NCBI GenBank assembly: GCA_023301245.1
Contig: JALZUV010000209.1
Span: forward strand, 1 to 9,460
Length of the DNA stretch: 9,460 nt
Source: Rickettsiales bacterium
Lineage (GTDB): Bacteria > Pseudomonadota > Alphaproteobacteria > Rickettsiales > JALZUV01
Direction: 5' to 3'
Shown here: positions 1-6,150 of the stretch, in pieces
How positions within the stretch are numbered: position 1 is the stretch's first letter
Layout of the letters: each line of letters begins with the position of its first letter
The notes under the pieces: model-generated
What the model was told of the DNA's origin: nothing
The model's database searches: none
What the model saw: the letters and a program-made list of their open reading frames with translations, nothing else
Program-made: the position numbers and the translations under genes

Positions 1-1
1 G

Positions 2-52
2 TTTAATAATCCGTTGCCTAAAATGGATGCTGATACTGCTGCTGAGCAATAA
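2..52 (+). CDS. Possible C-terminal tail of a plus-strand gene (5' part outside the window)
   Basis: Frame 2 is open from the window edge and ends in TAA at 50-52. It encodes the 16-residue tail FNNPLPKMDADTAAEQ. The polar, acidic composition and the position just before a hairpin terminator suit the end of a real protein. The family cannot be recognised from 16 residues. Frame 3 is also open here (to a TGA at 69-71) but gives a less protein-like, leucine-rich peptide. If real, the gene converges on groEL. The call is inferred mainly from position. Confidence 0.35.
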   Translation, partial: FNNPLPKMDADTAAEQ

Positions 53-75
53 GAATATTCTAATAACATGAAACG

Positions 76-104
76 AAAAAGGGCCGGAGATTTCTCTCCA
101 GCCC
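76..104 (-). terminator. Rho-independent terminator of groESL, possibly bidirectional
   Basis: Arms at 81-90 and 95-104 form a 10-bp stem with one G-U pair and a TTTC/GAAA loop. On the minus strand the stem is followed directly by five T residues (complement of 76-80), a classic intrinsic terminator about 33 nt past the groEL stop codon. On the plus strand the stem is followed by TTGTTTCTTA, a weaker U-rich tail, so the same hairpin could also end the plus-strand gene finishing at 52. Confidence 0.88.
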
Positions 105-136
105 TTGTTTCTTAGTGGTTTGGGTTAAGTGGTGGA

Positions 137-1810
137 CTAAAAGCCCATGCCACCCATTCCGCCCATGCCACCCATGCCGCCCATGCCGCCCATATCAGGT
201 GCGCCACCAGATGACTTGCCGTCATCTTCAGCATCCGTGATAAGTGCTTCAGTCGTAATCATAAGGCCAGCGATTGATGCTGCATCTTGCAACGCAGTAC
301 GAACCACTTTAGTTGGGTCAATGATACCGGCTTTAATCATGTCAACATACTCAAGGTTTTGAGCGTCAAAACCGAAGTTGCTGTCATTTGATTCAAGCAT
401 TTTACCTGCAACAACTGCACCGTCTAAACCAGAGTTTTCAACAATCTGACGAATCGGCGCTTGAAGCGCTTTCTTCACAATGTTTACACCCGCTTTTTGG
501 TCGTCGTTTTTAGTGTCTTTCATTAGCTGATCAAGTACTTTCGCAGCGTAAAGAAGCGTAGCTCCACCACCTGGTACGATACCTTCTTCAACAGCAGCAC
601 GAGTTGCGTGTAGCGCATCGTCAACGCGGTCTTTGCGTTCTTTTACTTCTGTTTCAGTGTTGCCACCAACTTTAAGAACTGCAACACCACCCGCAAGTTT
701 TGCTAGGCGCTCTTGAAGTTTCTCTTTGTCATAATCAGAAGCAGTTTCTTCGATTTGAGCGCGGATTTGCTTCGTACGAGACTCAACTTCAGCGTCAGTA
801 CCAGCACCATCAACGATAGTTGTATCGTCTTTGCTGATCGTTACTTTTTTCGCTGTACCAAGCATGTCCATTGTTACTGTCTCAAGCTTGATGCCAAGCT
901 CTTCAGTAATCATTGTACCACCGGTAAGGATAGCGAGGTCTTCAAGCATTGCTTTACGACGGTCACCAAAGCCAGGAGCTTTAACAGCAGCAACTTTTAG
1001 GCCACCGCGTAGTTTGTTCACTACCAATGTTGCAAGCGCTTCGCCTTCAACATCTTCAGCAATGATAACAAGTGGGCGTTGTGCTTGAACAACTGCTTCC
1101 AAAACTGGAAGTAGAGGCTGCATAGAAGATAGCTTCTGTTCAAATAGAAGGATGAATGGGTTATCCAATTCAACCGTCATTTTGTCAGAATTCGTTACGA
1201 AGTAAGGAGAAAGGTAACCACGGTCGAACATCATACCTTGTACAACATCAACGTCGAAATCTAAGCCCTTAGCTTCTTCAACGGTGATAACGCCTTCTTT
1301 ACCGACTTTTTCCATCGCTTCAGCGATTTTCGTGCCGATTTCAGCATCGCCGTTAGCAGAAATAGTACCTACTTGAGCAACTTCAGACTGATCTTTAACG
1401 TCTTTAGATTTTGATTTCACTTCTTCCACAACGGCTATAACAGCAGCATCAATACCGCGTTTTAGGTCCATTGGGTTAAGGCCAGCAGCAACTGCTTTTG
1501 TGCCTTCTTTAACGATAGCTTGTGCAAGCACAGTTGCAGTCGTAGTACCATCACCAGCAACATCATTTTGCTTAGAAGCAACTTCGCGAATCATTTGCGC
1601 GCCCATGTTCTGGAACTTGTGCTTTAGCGTGATTTCTTTAGCAACAGTAACACCGTCTTTAGTGATACGAGGTGAACCGAAAGATTTGTCTAAAACAACG
1701 TTACGACCTTTTGGGCCAAGCGTTACTTTTACGGCGTTCGCAAGAATATCAACACCTTTGATGATTTCATCACGGGCATTAGTACCAAATTTAATATCTT
1801 TAGCTGACAT
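137..1810 (-). CDS. groEL: 60 kDa chaperonin GroEL
   Basis: GroEL forms the ATP-driven double-ring cage that, capped by GroES, folds cytosolic proteins. The product is 557 residues, slightly longer than the usual 545-550. Family landmarks are visible. The ATP-binding segment VTLGPKGRNVVL lies at residues 29-40, with the KDGVTVAKEI loop after it. The AGDGTTTAT motif follows, its Asp at residue 87 as in E. coli. Further along are a GIVPGGGATLL stretch in the second equatorial segment and a C-terminal GGM repeat tail ending in MGF. The ATG at 1808-1810 has a good AAGGAGA ribosome site 6 nt upstream. The gene is second in the groESL operon, 115 bp after groES, and ends at a strong terminator. Expression is probably driven from the heat-shock-like promoter ahead of groES, and the spacer repeat may affect the ratio of the two proteins. 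Identity is certain; no lesion is seen. Confidence 0.99.
   Translation of the reverse strand: MSAKDIKFGTNARDEIIKGVDILANAVKVTLGPKGRNVVLDKSFGSPRITKDGVTVAKEITLKHKFQNMGAQMIREVASKQNDVAGDGTTTATVLAQAIVKEGTKAVAAGLNPMDLKRGIDAAVIAVVEEVKSKSKDVKDQSEVAQVGTISANGDAEIGTKIAEAMEKVGKEGVITVEEAKGLDFDVDVVQGMMFDRGYLSPYFVTNSDKMTVELDNPFILLFEQKLSSMQPLLPVLEAVVQAQRPLVIIAEDVEGEALATLVVNKLRGGLKVAAVKAPGFGDRRKAMLEDLAILTGGTMITEELGIKLETVTMDMLGTAKKVTISKDDTTIVDGAGTDAEVESRTKQIRAQIEETASDYDKEKLQERLAKLAGGVAVLKVGGNTETEVKERKDRVDDALHATRAAVEEGIVPGGGATLLYAAKVLDQLMKDTKNDDQKAGVNIVKKALQAPIRQIVENSGLDGAVVAGKMLESNDSNFGFDAQNLEYVDMIKAGIIDPTKVVRTALQDAASIAGLMITTEALITDAEDDGKSSGGAPDMGGMGGMGGMGGMGGMGF
141..195 (-). repeat. 9-bp tandem repeat encoding the GroEL GGM tail
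   Basis: Near-identical 9-bp units (GCCCATGCC/ACCCATTCC variants on the plus strand) encode about five GGM triplets at the GroEL C terminus. The tail is a normal family feature that lines the cavity floor. Nucleotide near-identity means the copy number could change by slippage. Confidence 0.8.
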
Positions 1811-1837
1811 ATTATGTCTCCTTTGTTATTTAATTTC

Positions 1838-1916
1838 GCTCAGAAGCTTTGCTTCTTGGCGCCGCTTGGGCTGCGCGCCTCAATGGCGCGTGGTCGTCGC
1901 TAGCGCTCCTCCGAGC
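1838..1916. repeat. Palindrome-rich GC block in the groES-groEL spacer (possible dispersed repeat)
   Basis: This ~79-bp block is clearly GC-richer than the AT-rich bases on both sides. It holds several self-complementary units: AGAAGC-TTT-GCTTCT (1842-1856), CGCGCC-TCAAT-GGCGCG (1874-1890), the 8-bp palindrome CGCTAGCG (1898-1905) and GCTC-CTCC-GAGC (1905-1916). Its outer ends GCTC (1838-1841) and GAGC (1913-1916) are also complementary. GGCGC at 1858-1862 offers a competing partner for GCGCC at 1875-1879. No run of T residues follows any stem in the minus direction, so it is not a plain terminator. Composition and architecture suggest a small palindromic dispersed element. It may instead act as a transcript-processing or attenuating structure. 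No second copy is seen in this window, so the repeat nature is inferred. Confidence 0.55.
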
Positions 1917-1925
1917 TATTTTAAG

Positions 1926-2240
1926 TTATGCTGCTTGTTTCGCAGCTGATTTACCTTCAACGATAGCGAGGATGTCTGATTCTTTCATAATCATCAGGTC
2001 TTCGCCTTGAACTTTAACTTCTGTGCCAGCCCATTTAGTGAACATAACAGTGTCACCCGCTTTAACATCAAGTGCTGTTACTTTGCCATCATCAGATTTA
2101 TGGCCAGTACCAACAGAAATAATTTCGCCTTCCATAGGCTTTTCTTGTGCGCTGTCAGGGATGATAATACCACCAGCAGTTTTTTCTTCCGACTCTATGC
2201 GGCGAACTAACACACGATCGTGTAGAGGACGTACATTCAT
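1926..2240 (-). CDS. groES: 10 kDa co-chaperonin GroES
   Basis: GroES is the heptameric lid of the GroEL folding chamber. The 104-residue product starts MNVRPLHDRVLVRR. It carries the mobile loop (about residues 16-33, with GGIIIP) that docks on GroEL, then the VKAGDTVMF and ILAIVE strands of the β-barrel. It is a little longer than the usual 95-97 residues because of a short GKSAAKQAA C-terminal extension. An in-frame upstream start at 2300 would add 20 residues with no family match and would run through the leader. The ATG at 2238-2240 is preferred because GroES proteins start at this MxxRPLxDR point and a GGAGA ribosome site sits 6 nt upstream. The gene is first in the groESL operon, divergent from the uracil-DNA glycosylase gene. 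Confidence 0.98.
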   Translation of the reverse strand: MNVRPLHDRVLVRRIESEEKTAGGIIIPDSAQEKPMEGEIISVGTGHKSDDGKVTALDVKAGDTVMFTKWAGTEVKVQGEDLMIMKESDILAIVEGKSAAKQAA

Positions 2241-2290
2241 TTTAAATCTCCATTTTTTTAGATTGTATGGACAATGCTTTGCATCATCTG

Positions 2291-2319
2291 TGCGCTGCAT
2301 GTAGGGTATAAGCAGCGCA
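2291..2319. repeat. Perfect 8-bp inverted repeat over the groES promoter (possible operator)
   Basis: TGCGCTGC at 2291-2298 and GCAGCGCA at 2312-2319 are exact reverse complements separated by 13 bp. The loop region contains the candidate -10 element, and one arm lies in the promoter spacer. This position fits a dimeric repressor site, or an RNA hairpin on transcripts crossing it. No known operator is matched. Confidence 0.5.
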
Positions 2320-2326
2320 AGTCAAG
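2299..2326 (-). promoter_or_regulatory. Heat-shock (σ32-type) promoter candidate for groESL
   Basis: On the minus strand, CTTGAC (complement of 2321-2326) is followed after 14 nt by CCCTACAT (complement of 2299-2306). The pair resembles σ32 promoters (CTTGAA … CCCCATNT in E. coli; a CTTG … CCTATNT form in alphaproteobacteria), with one mismatch to CCTATNT. It would start transcription near 2290, giving a ~50-nt groES leader. No CIRCE site (TTAGCACTC-N9-GAGTGCTAA) is seen in 2241-2344. The promoter is a sequence match only. Confidence 0.5.
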
Positions 2327-2344
2327 GGGTAGGGGGTAATAAAA

Positions 2345-3049
2345 ATGCATAAATACATCAATCCACCTAAAAATTGTCCAAAATGTGAGCGCTTATGCGC
2401 TTTTCATGAGGTTAACCGCCAAAAATACCCTGATTTTTACAATGGCGCAGTGCCAAGCTTTGGCAGCATTGAATCTCCATTTTTAGTCATTGGCTTAGCA
2501 CCGGGGCTTAAGGGGGCGAATGCCACAGGCCGTCCCTTCACTGGCGATTATGCAGGCGATTTACTTTACCCAGCACTCGCTCGGAAAGGCTTCATGCAAG
2601 ATACTACATGGCTAGAAGGCGGAAAATTACCCAGCGATATTTTCCGCTCTGCCGAACATCAAATAACCGATGTGCATTTTGAATTGAACAATGCCCGTAT
2701 TACAAATGCCGTGCGCTGTGTGCCACCTGAAAATAAACCCACCACCCAAGAAATTGCTGAATGTAATGGGTTTCTATTAGAAGAAATTAAAGCCATGCCG
2801 AATTTAAAAGTGATTATGACGCTGGGGCTGGTTTCGCATAAGGCGGTGCTTAAGGCGCTAGGAGAAAAACAATCCGCCTTTAAGTTTGGCCATAGCGCAG
2901 TGCATGAAATTGATGGTTATTTGATTTTAAATTCTTACCACACTTCGCGCTATAACGTGAATACAGGGCGGCTTACTTTAGCGATGTTTGATGAAGTTAT
3001 AGGTAAGGTGAAAACTCTTTTAGAACATTCGTATAAAGCTGCTTCTTAA
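2345..3049 (+). CDS. Uracil-DNA glycosylase, family 5 (UDGb-like, iron-sulfur)
   Basis: This 234-residue protein probably removes uracil, and possibly other deaminated bases, from DNA in base excision repair. Cysteines at 11, 14, 125 and 140 (CPKC near the N terminus; RCVPPENKP…EC in the middle) suit the [4Fe-4S] cluster of family 4/5 glycosylases. The active-site loop GLAPGLKGANATGRPFTGD (residues 50-68) has the family-5 form, which differs from the GExPG loop of family 4. Near the C terminus, SYHTSRYNVNTGRLT (197-211) is the leucine/intercalation-loop motif with His199. The ATG at 2345 is preceded by AGGGGG 8 nt upstream. It is the only long gene on the plus strand. It diverges from groES and overlaps the 3' end of rppH by 53 bp. 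A TATAAG at 2307-2312 could serve as its -10, but no good -35 is seen. Substrate range cannot be told from sequence. Confidence 0.9.
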   Translation: MHKYINPPKNCPKCERLCAFHEVNRQKYPDFYNGAVPSFGSIESPFLVIGLAPGLKGANATGRPFTGDYAGDLLYPALARKGFMQDTTWLEGGKLPSDIFRSAEHQITDVHFELNNARITNAVRCVPPENKPTTQEIAECNGFLLEEIKAMPNLKVIMTLGLVSHKAVLKALGEKQSAFKFGHSAVHEIDGYLILNSYHTSRYNVNTGRLTLAMFDEVIGKVKTLLEHSYKAAS

Positions 3050-3461
3050 AAGGCACGATAATGTCTGGCAAGGTTTGTGGATCTGCCCATTTCCACTCAC
3101 AAAATTCGGGATGTTCCGTTTCAATATTAATGTCAGTATCTTCGCCATTATAGCGCATTAAAAACCACTTTTGGGTTTGGCCTCGATATTTGCCCTTCCA
3201 GAGTTTGCCGATTAAATGTTCGGGCAAATCATAATCTAGCCATTCGTGGCTTTCGGCGATGAAGCTTGCGTTATTCGTGCCAATTTCTTCTTCCATTTCG
3301 CGCAGGGCTGCGGTGCGAATATCTTCGCCCTCATCCACGCCGCCTTGGGGCATTTGCCATGCTTCGGCGACCGTGTCGATGCGTTTGGCGACAAACACTT
3401 GGTTGTCAGCGTTAAGCAACATAATGCCCACACAGGGGCGATAGGGAAGATTAGAGTTCAT
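2997..3461 (-). CDS. rppH: RNA pyrophosphohydrolase (Nudix family)
   Basis: RppH removes pyrophosphate from the 5' triphosphate of mRNA, opening it to 5'-end-dependent decay. The 154-residue protein begins with the typical YRPCVGIMLLN segment. It has a complete Nudix box at residues 40-62 (G, five residues, E, seven residues, then REMEEEIGT) that supplies the metal-binding glutamates. WQMPQGGVDEGED and the C-terminal FCEWKW…PFKK region match the RppH group of Nudix enzymes rather than ADP-ribose or nucleotide pyrophosphatases. The ATG at 3459-3461 is chosen over an in-frame TTG at 3468-3470. It lies inside the last codons of the upstream yibQ-like gene (11-bp overlap), and no clear ribosome site is seen, so translational coupling is likely. 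It is the last gene of the minus-strand run, and no terminator precedes the convergent glycosylase gene. Confidence 0.94.
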   Translation of the reverse strand: MNSNLPYRPCVGIMLLNADNQVFVAKRIDTVAEAWQMPQGGVDEGEDIRTAALREMEEEIGTNNASFIAESHEWLDYDLPEHLIGKLWKGKYRGQTQKWFLMRYNGEDTDINIETEHPEFCEWKWADPQTLPDIIVPFKKQLYTNVLKEFSPYL

Positions 3462-4728
3462 GGTCAACAATGGCCGAGATTGGGGCGAGCGTCACGCCCA
3501 TTTTATCCAAATCTTTTGACCATGCATTAATGAGTTCTAGGCTAAGCGGGTAGGGGAGCGTCACACCGATGGCTACGCCATTTTGCTTGGCTTGTTTAAC
3601 CAGTAGGTCGAGTTGGTCTTTGATAGTTTGAGTGTTTAAAATATCGTCAATGCGATGGCTATAAGTTTGGGTAATTAGCCCCATTTGTTGCTGATGCTTT
3701 ATTACGCCCGATTGCTTGTCATGCGGCGATTCCACTAGAAAAACTCCACGATTGGCGAGTTCTTTAAAGCTATTCATCACCTCTATTGTTTGCGGCGCAG
3801 GGTTGTCGGTTTGCAAAAAACCTACATAGCCCGCGATATTGCCCATGACAGCATGTAGGCGGCCAATGTTGGTTTCTTCATCCAGCGTATTGAGCAAGGC
3901 GTAGGGGCCAGGGTCATCTGCTGGATAGTTTTTTGTCTCTTGCGGTAGGTCGAGCATTATTTCATGGCCGATATTACGGGCATGGCTTGACCACATTTGT
4001 GTGTTCTTAGCATAAGGCGAGAAGCTAAGGGTTACGTTGCTATCAAGGTTCAATGCATTTTCGGTAGTGATGCGGCCAAGACCTAAGCCGCGCACAATAA
4101 TAGCGATGAGTGGTTTTTCATTATCATCAAAGGGTTTGCCGTAAAATTTCCATGGCTTTAGCCCGTCATCTGAAATTTTTGGAAGCATATGGTCGCCGAT
4201 TTTTTCGGATAATTCCTCGGTAGGGGCGCTGGCGAGTGCTTTGCCGTGCGGTTGCTTATCGACGGTGATGGGGGGCGTTGAAACGGAAGCATTCTCGGTG
4301 CTTTTATTTAAGGCATTTTCGAAAGTTTCACTCATCACCATTTTTGTGTCGCTGGAAGGAACGTCTGGCACGTTGGTTTGTGGAGTTGCACCGGTAAGGT
4401 CGGCTATTTCGCCTTTGGGGCTTACGGGGGTAGGCGTTTCTTCGGTTTGTTCCATCGGCTCATTAGGGATGGGGGCGATAGCGAGTTCATCCGTTTTGGG
4501 TTTGAGCATTTCTTTTAGTTCCACCTTTATCCGCGTGCCAATAATGGGGACATCGGCTTGAAGCGGCAGTACTAAACGCTGGGCATTTTTGAACGCATTT
4601 TCGGAAAGCTTGCTGCCTTGGGTGAAAATACTGGCAATAAGTATAAGGAAAATAAGAGTAAGAAACCCAAAAACGACTTTCCAAAAAGACGCTTTAAAGA
4701 TTTTTAAAATGACTCCTAATTTATCCAA
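3451..4728 (-). CDS. Divergent polysaccharide deacetylase family protein (YibQ/DUF610-like), membrane-anchored
   Basis: The 425-residue product has a short cytoplasmic start and one hydrophobic segment at about residues 17-35. A Pro/Thr/Glu/Ser-rich linker (about 80-170) follows, then a divergent polysaccharide deacetylase domain (about 205-425). The domain is recognised by PLIAIIVRGLGLG, VTLSFSPYAKN, GHEIMLDLP, DDPGPYALLN and AIGVTLPYP. Such proteins sit in the periplasm next to envC-type genes and are thought to act on the cell wall, but their activity is unproven. The first strand reads IIVRGLGLG, with no aspartate where E. coli YibQ has an acidic pair, so catalysis is doubtful. No ATG lies near the start. 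A TTG at 4726-4728, 2 bp after the ctpA stop, is the only reasonable initiator because an in-frame stop lies three codons upstream. A TTAGGAG string falls just inside the gene, too close to any later codon to serve clearly. The gene overlaps rppH. Confidence 0.88.
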   Translation of the reverse strand: MDKLGVILKIFKASFWKVVFGFLTLIFLILIASIFTQGSKLSENAFKNAQRLVLPLQADVPIIGTRIKVELKEMLKPKTDELAIAPIPNEPMEQTEETPTPVSPKGEIADLTGATPQTNVPDVPSSDTKMVMSETFENALNKSTENASVSTPPITVDKQPHGKALASAPTEELSEKIGDHMLPKISDDGLKPWKFYGKPFDDNEKPLIAIIVRGLGLGRITTENALNLDSNVTLSFSPYAKNTQMWSSHARNIGHEIMLDLPQETKNYPADDPGPYALLNTLDEETNIGRLHAVMGNIAGYVGFLQTDNPAPQTIEVMNSFKELANRGVFLVESPHDKQSGVIKHQQQMGLITQTYSHRIDDILNTQTIKDQLDLLVKQAKQNGVAIGVTLPYPLSLELINAWSKDLDKMGVTLAPISAIVDHEL

Positions 4729-4730
4729 TA

Positions 4731-6107
4731 TTACTTAGCTTTCTTTATTTGCTCAGGCTGTACTGCGACAGGTTTCAACTTTTTGGGCTTAGAAGTTGCC
4801 TTGCCACCCACGATAGAAAGGCCACGCAATAAATCAACTGCACGTGAAAGTTGGAAGTCATCAGCACTGCCTAACTTTGGTATAGCGCTTGCTTTAGCAG
4901 GGTTATCATCAACTTCATCGTCAGCACCTTTACTGAATAAGCGCGAGAGGCCTTTTTTGTCATTTTTCAATGCACCGCGTAAATCAGCTTCGTAACGTTG
5001 CTTGCCGTTTTTCACGAGCTCAATTTTCGCTTGTGGAACCACAATATCAGGCTTGATACCTTCGGCCTGAATGGACGTGCCAGATGGTGTGTAATAACGC
5101 GAAGTTGTCAGGCGCATTGCACCATGGCTTGGCAATGGGATGACGGTTTGAACCGAACCTTTACCGAAGGATTTTGTGCCCATGACAACGGCACGTTTAT
5201 GATCTTGCAGCGCCCCTGCCACAATCTCAGATGCTGAAGCAGAGCCACCGTTGATAAGCACGACAATAGGCAGGCCATTAATCAAGTCACCATCGGTTGC
5301 GCCATAGCGGCGGATGTCGCTTTTATCGCGTCCACGGGTCGAAACAATTTCGCCACGGTTAAGGAATGCATCCGATACAGAAATCGCTTGGTCGAGCAAG
5401 CCACCGGGGTTGTTACGCATATCGAGCACGATACCTGTCATATCAGGAGTTTTCTTCTGTAATTCGGCAATGCCAAGGCGTAGTTTCTTGCCCGTATGTT
5501 CCGAGAAGCTAGTCACGCGCACATAGCCGACATCGCCTTCTGCTTTCCATTTTACCGATTGAATTTCGATACGAGCACGCACTAACGTGACTTCAATTGG
5601 CTCTTTGGCTGTTTCGCGCAAGAGTGTGATTTTAATTTTTGTGCCTTTAAGGCCGCGCATTTTTTCAACGGCTTCCGATAGGGTTAGGCCCATCACTGGT
5701 TCGTCATCAATGTGGCTAATATAATCGCCTGCTTGCACGCCTGCTTTAGAAGCGGGAGTGTCGTCAATTGGCGATACAACTTTTACCAAGCCATTTTCCA
5801 TGGTCACTTCAATGCCAAGGCCACCAAATTCGCCTTTAGTTTGTACCTGCATTTCTTTGAAACTTTTTTCCGTAAGGTAGCTTGAATGTGGGTCAAGCGA
5901 GGAAAGCATGCCGTTAATGGCATTTTCAATTACTTCGCCATCATCAACTTCTTCAACATAATCATTGCGCACGCGTTCAAATACTTCGCCAAATAAATTG
6001 AGAAATTCGAAGGTACGTTTATCTAATTTGGGGGCGTTGTCGTTGCCAGCGGCAAGCGCGGGAACGGCGGTAAGCAATAGCATAGCACAGATTAGATGTT
6101 TAAGCAT
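4731..6107 (-). CDS. ctpA: Carboxyl-terminal processing protease, S41A family
   Basis: This periplasmic serine protease trims or degrades proteins from their C termini, often including cell-wall enzymes. The 458-residue precursor has a signal peptide (hydrophobic residues 5-17, ending ALAA around residue 20), a helical N-terminal part with LDPHSSYL (71-78) and a PDZ domain (about 88-170, GGLGIEV…GVQAGDYI). The S41 core contains LDMRNNPGGLL (228-238), NGGSASASEIVAGALQDH and GTKSFGKGSVQ. The catalytic pair is probably Ser291 and Lys316, whose 25-residue spacing equals that of Ser452/Lys477 in E. coli Prc. A Lys-rich C-terminal tail follows. Translation starts at the ATG at 6105-6107. AGGAAGG lies 13 nt upstream, a rather long spacing. 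It is placed between a LytM activator and a deacetylase-like protein, the usual alphaproteobacterial setting. Confidence 0.96.
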   Translation of the reverse strand: MLKHLICAMLLLTAVPALAAGNDNAPKLDKRTFEFLNLFGEVFERVRNDYVEEVDDGEVIENAINGMLSSLDPHSSYLTEKSFKEMQVQTKGEFGGLGIEVTMENGLVKVVSPIDDTPASKAGVQAGDYISHIDDEPVMGLTLSEAVEKMRGLKGTKIKITLLRETAKEPIEVTLVRARIEIQSVKWKAEGDVGYVRVTSFSEHTGKKLRLGIAELQKKTPDMTGIVLDMRNNPGGLLDQAISVSDAFLNRGEIVSTRGRDKSDIRRYGATDGDLINGLPIVVLINGGSASASEIVAGALQDHKRAVVMGTKSFGKGSVQTVIPLPSHGAMRLTTSRYYTPSGTSIQAEGIKPDIVVPQAKIELVKNGKQRYEADLRGALKNDKKGLSRLFSKGADDEVDDNPAKASAIPKLGSADDFQLSRAVDLLRGLSIVGGKATSKPKKLKPVAVQPEQIKKAK

Positions 6108-6150
6108 GATAGGGGCAGTACCTTCCTGAAAATTCTTTTATGGTAGCGGT

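Noticed and set aside
147..362. Plus-strand open frame with a Pro/Met-rich repetitive start
   Set aside because: It is the antisense reading of the GroEL GGM tail and C-terminal domain; the repeats come from the groEL codons.
1838..1916. tRNA or other structured RNA gene in the groES-groEL spacer
   Set aside because: No T-loop TTCRA motif, no cloverleaf with a 7-bp acceptor stem and no CCA context on either strand; only local hairpins.
2241..2300. 20-residue N-terminal extension of GroES from an upstream start at 2300
   Set aside because: It has no resemblance to GroES, crosses the predicted leader and transcription start, and the ATG at 2240 has its own ribosome site and the conserved N terminus.
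3236..3530. Open frames on both strands across rppH (plus 3246-3530, minus 3236-3433)
   Set aside because: They are shadows of rppH: no family features, no ribosome sites, and the Nudix frame fully explains the region.
4241..4561. Plus-strand open frame of 106 codons, rich in Ser, Gly and Val
   Set aside because: It is antisense to the low-complexity Pro/Thr linker of the yibQ-like gene, which naturally yields long Ser/Gly-rich frames on the other strand.
6108..6150. Possible internal promoter or terminator between envC and ctpA
   Set aside because: The 43-bp gap shows no convincing -35/-10 pair and no stem followed by T residues; only a ribosome-site-like AGGAAGG.
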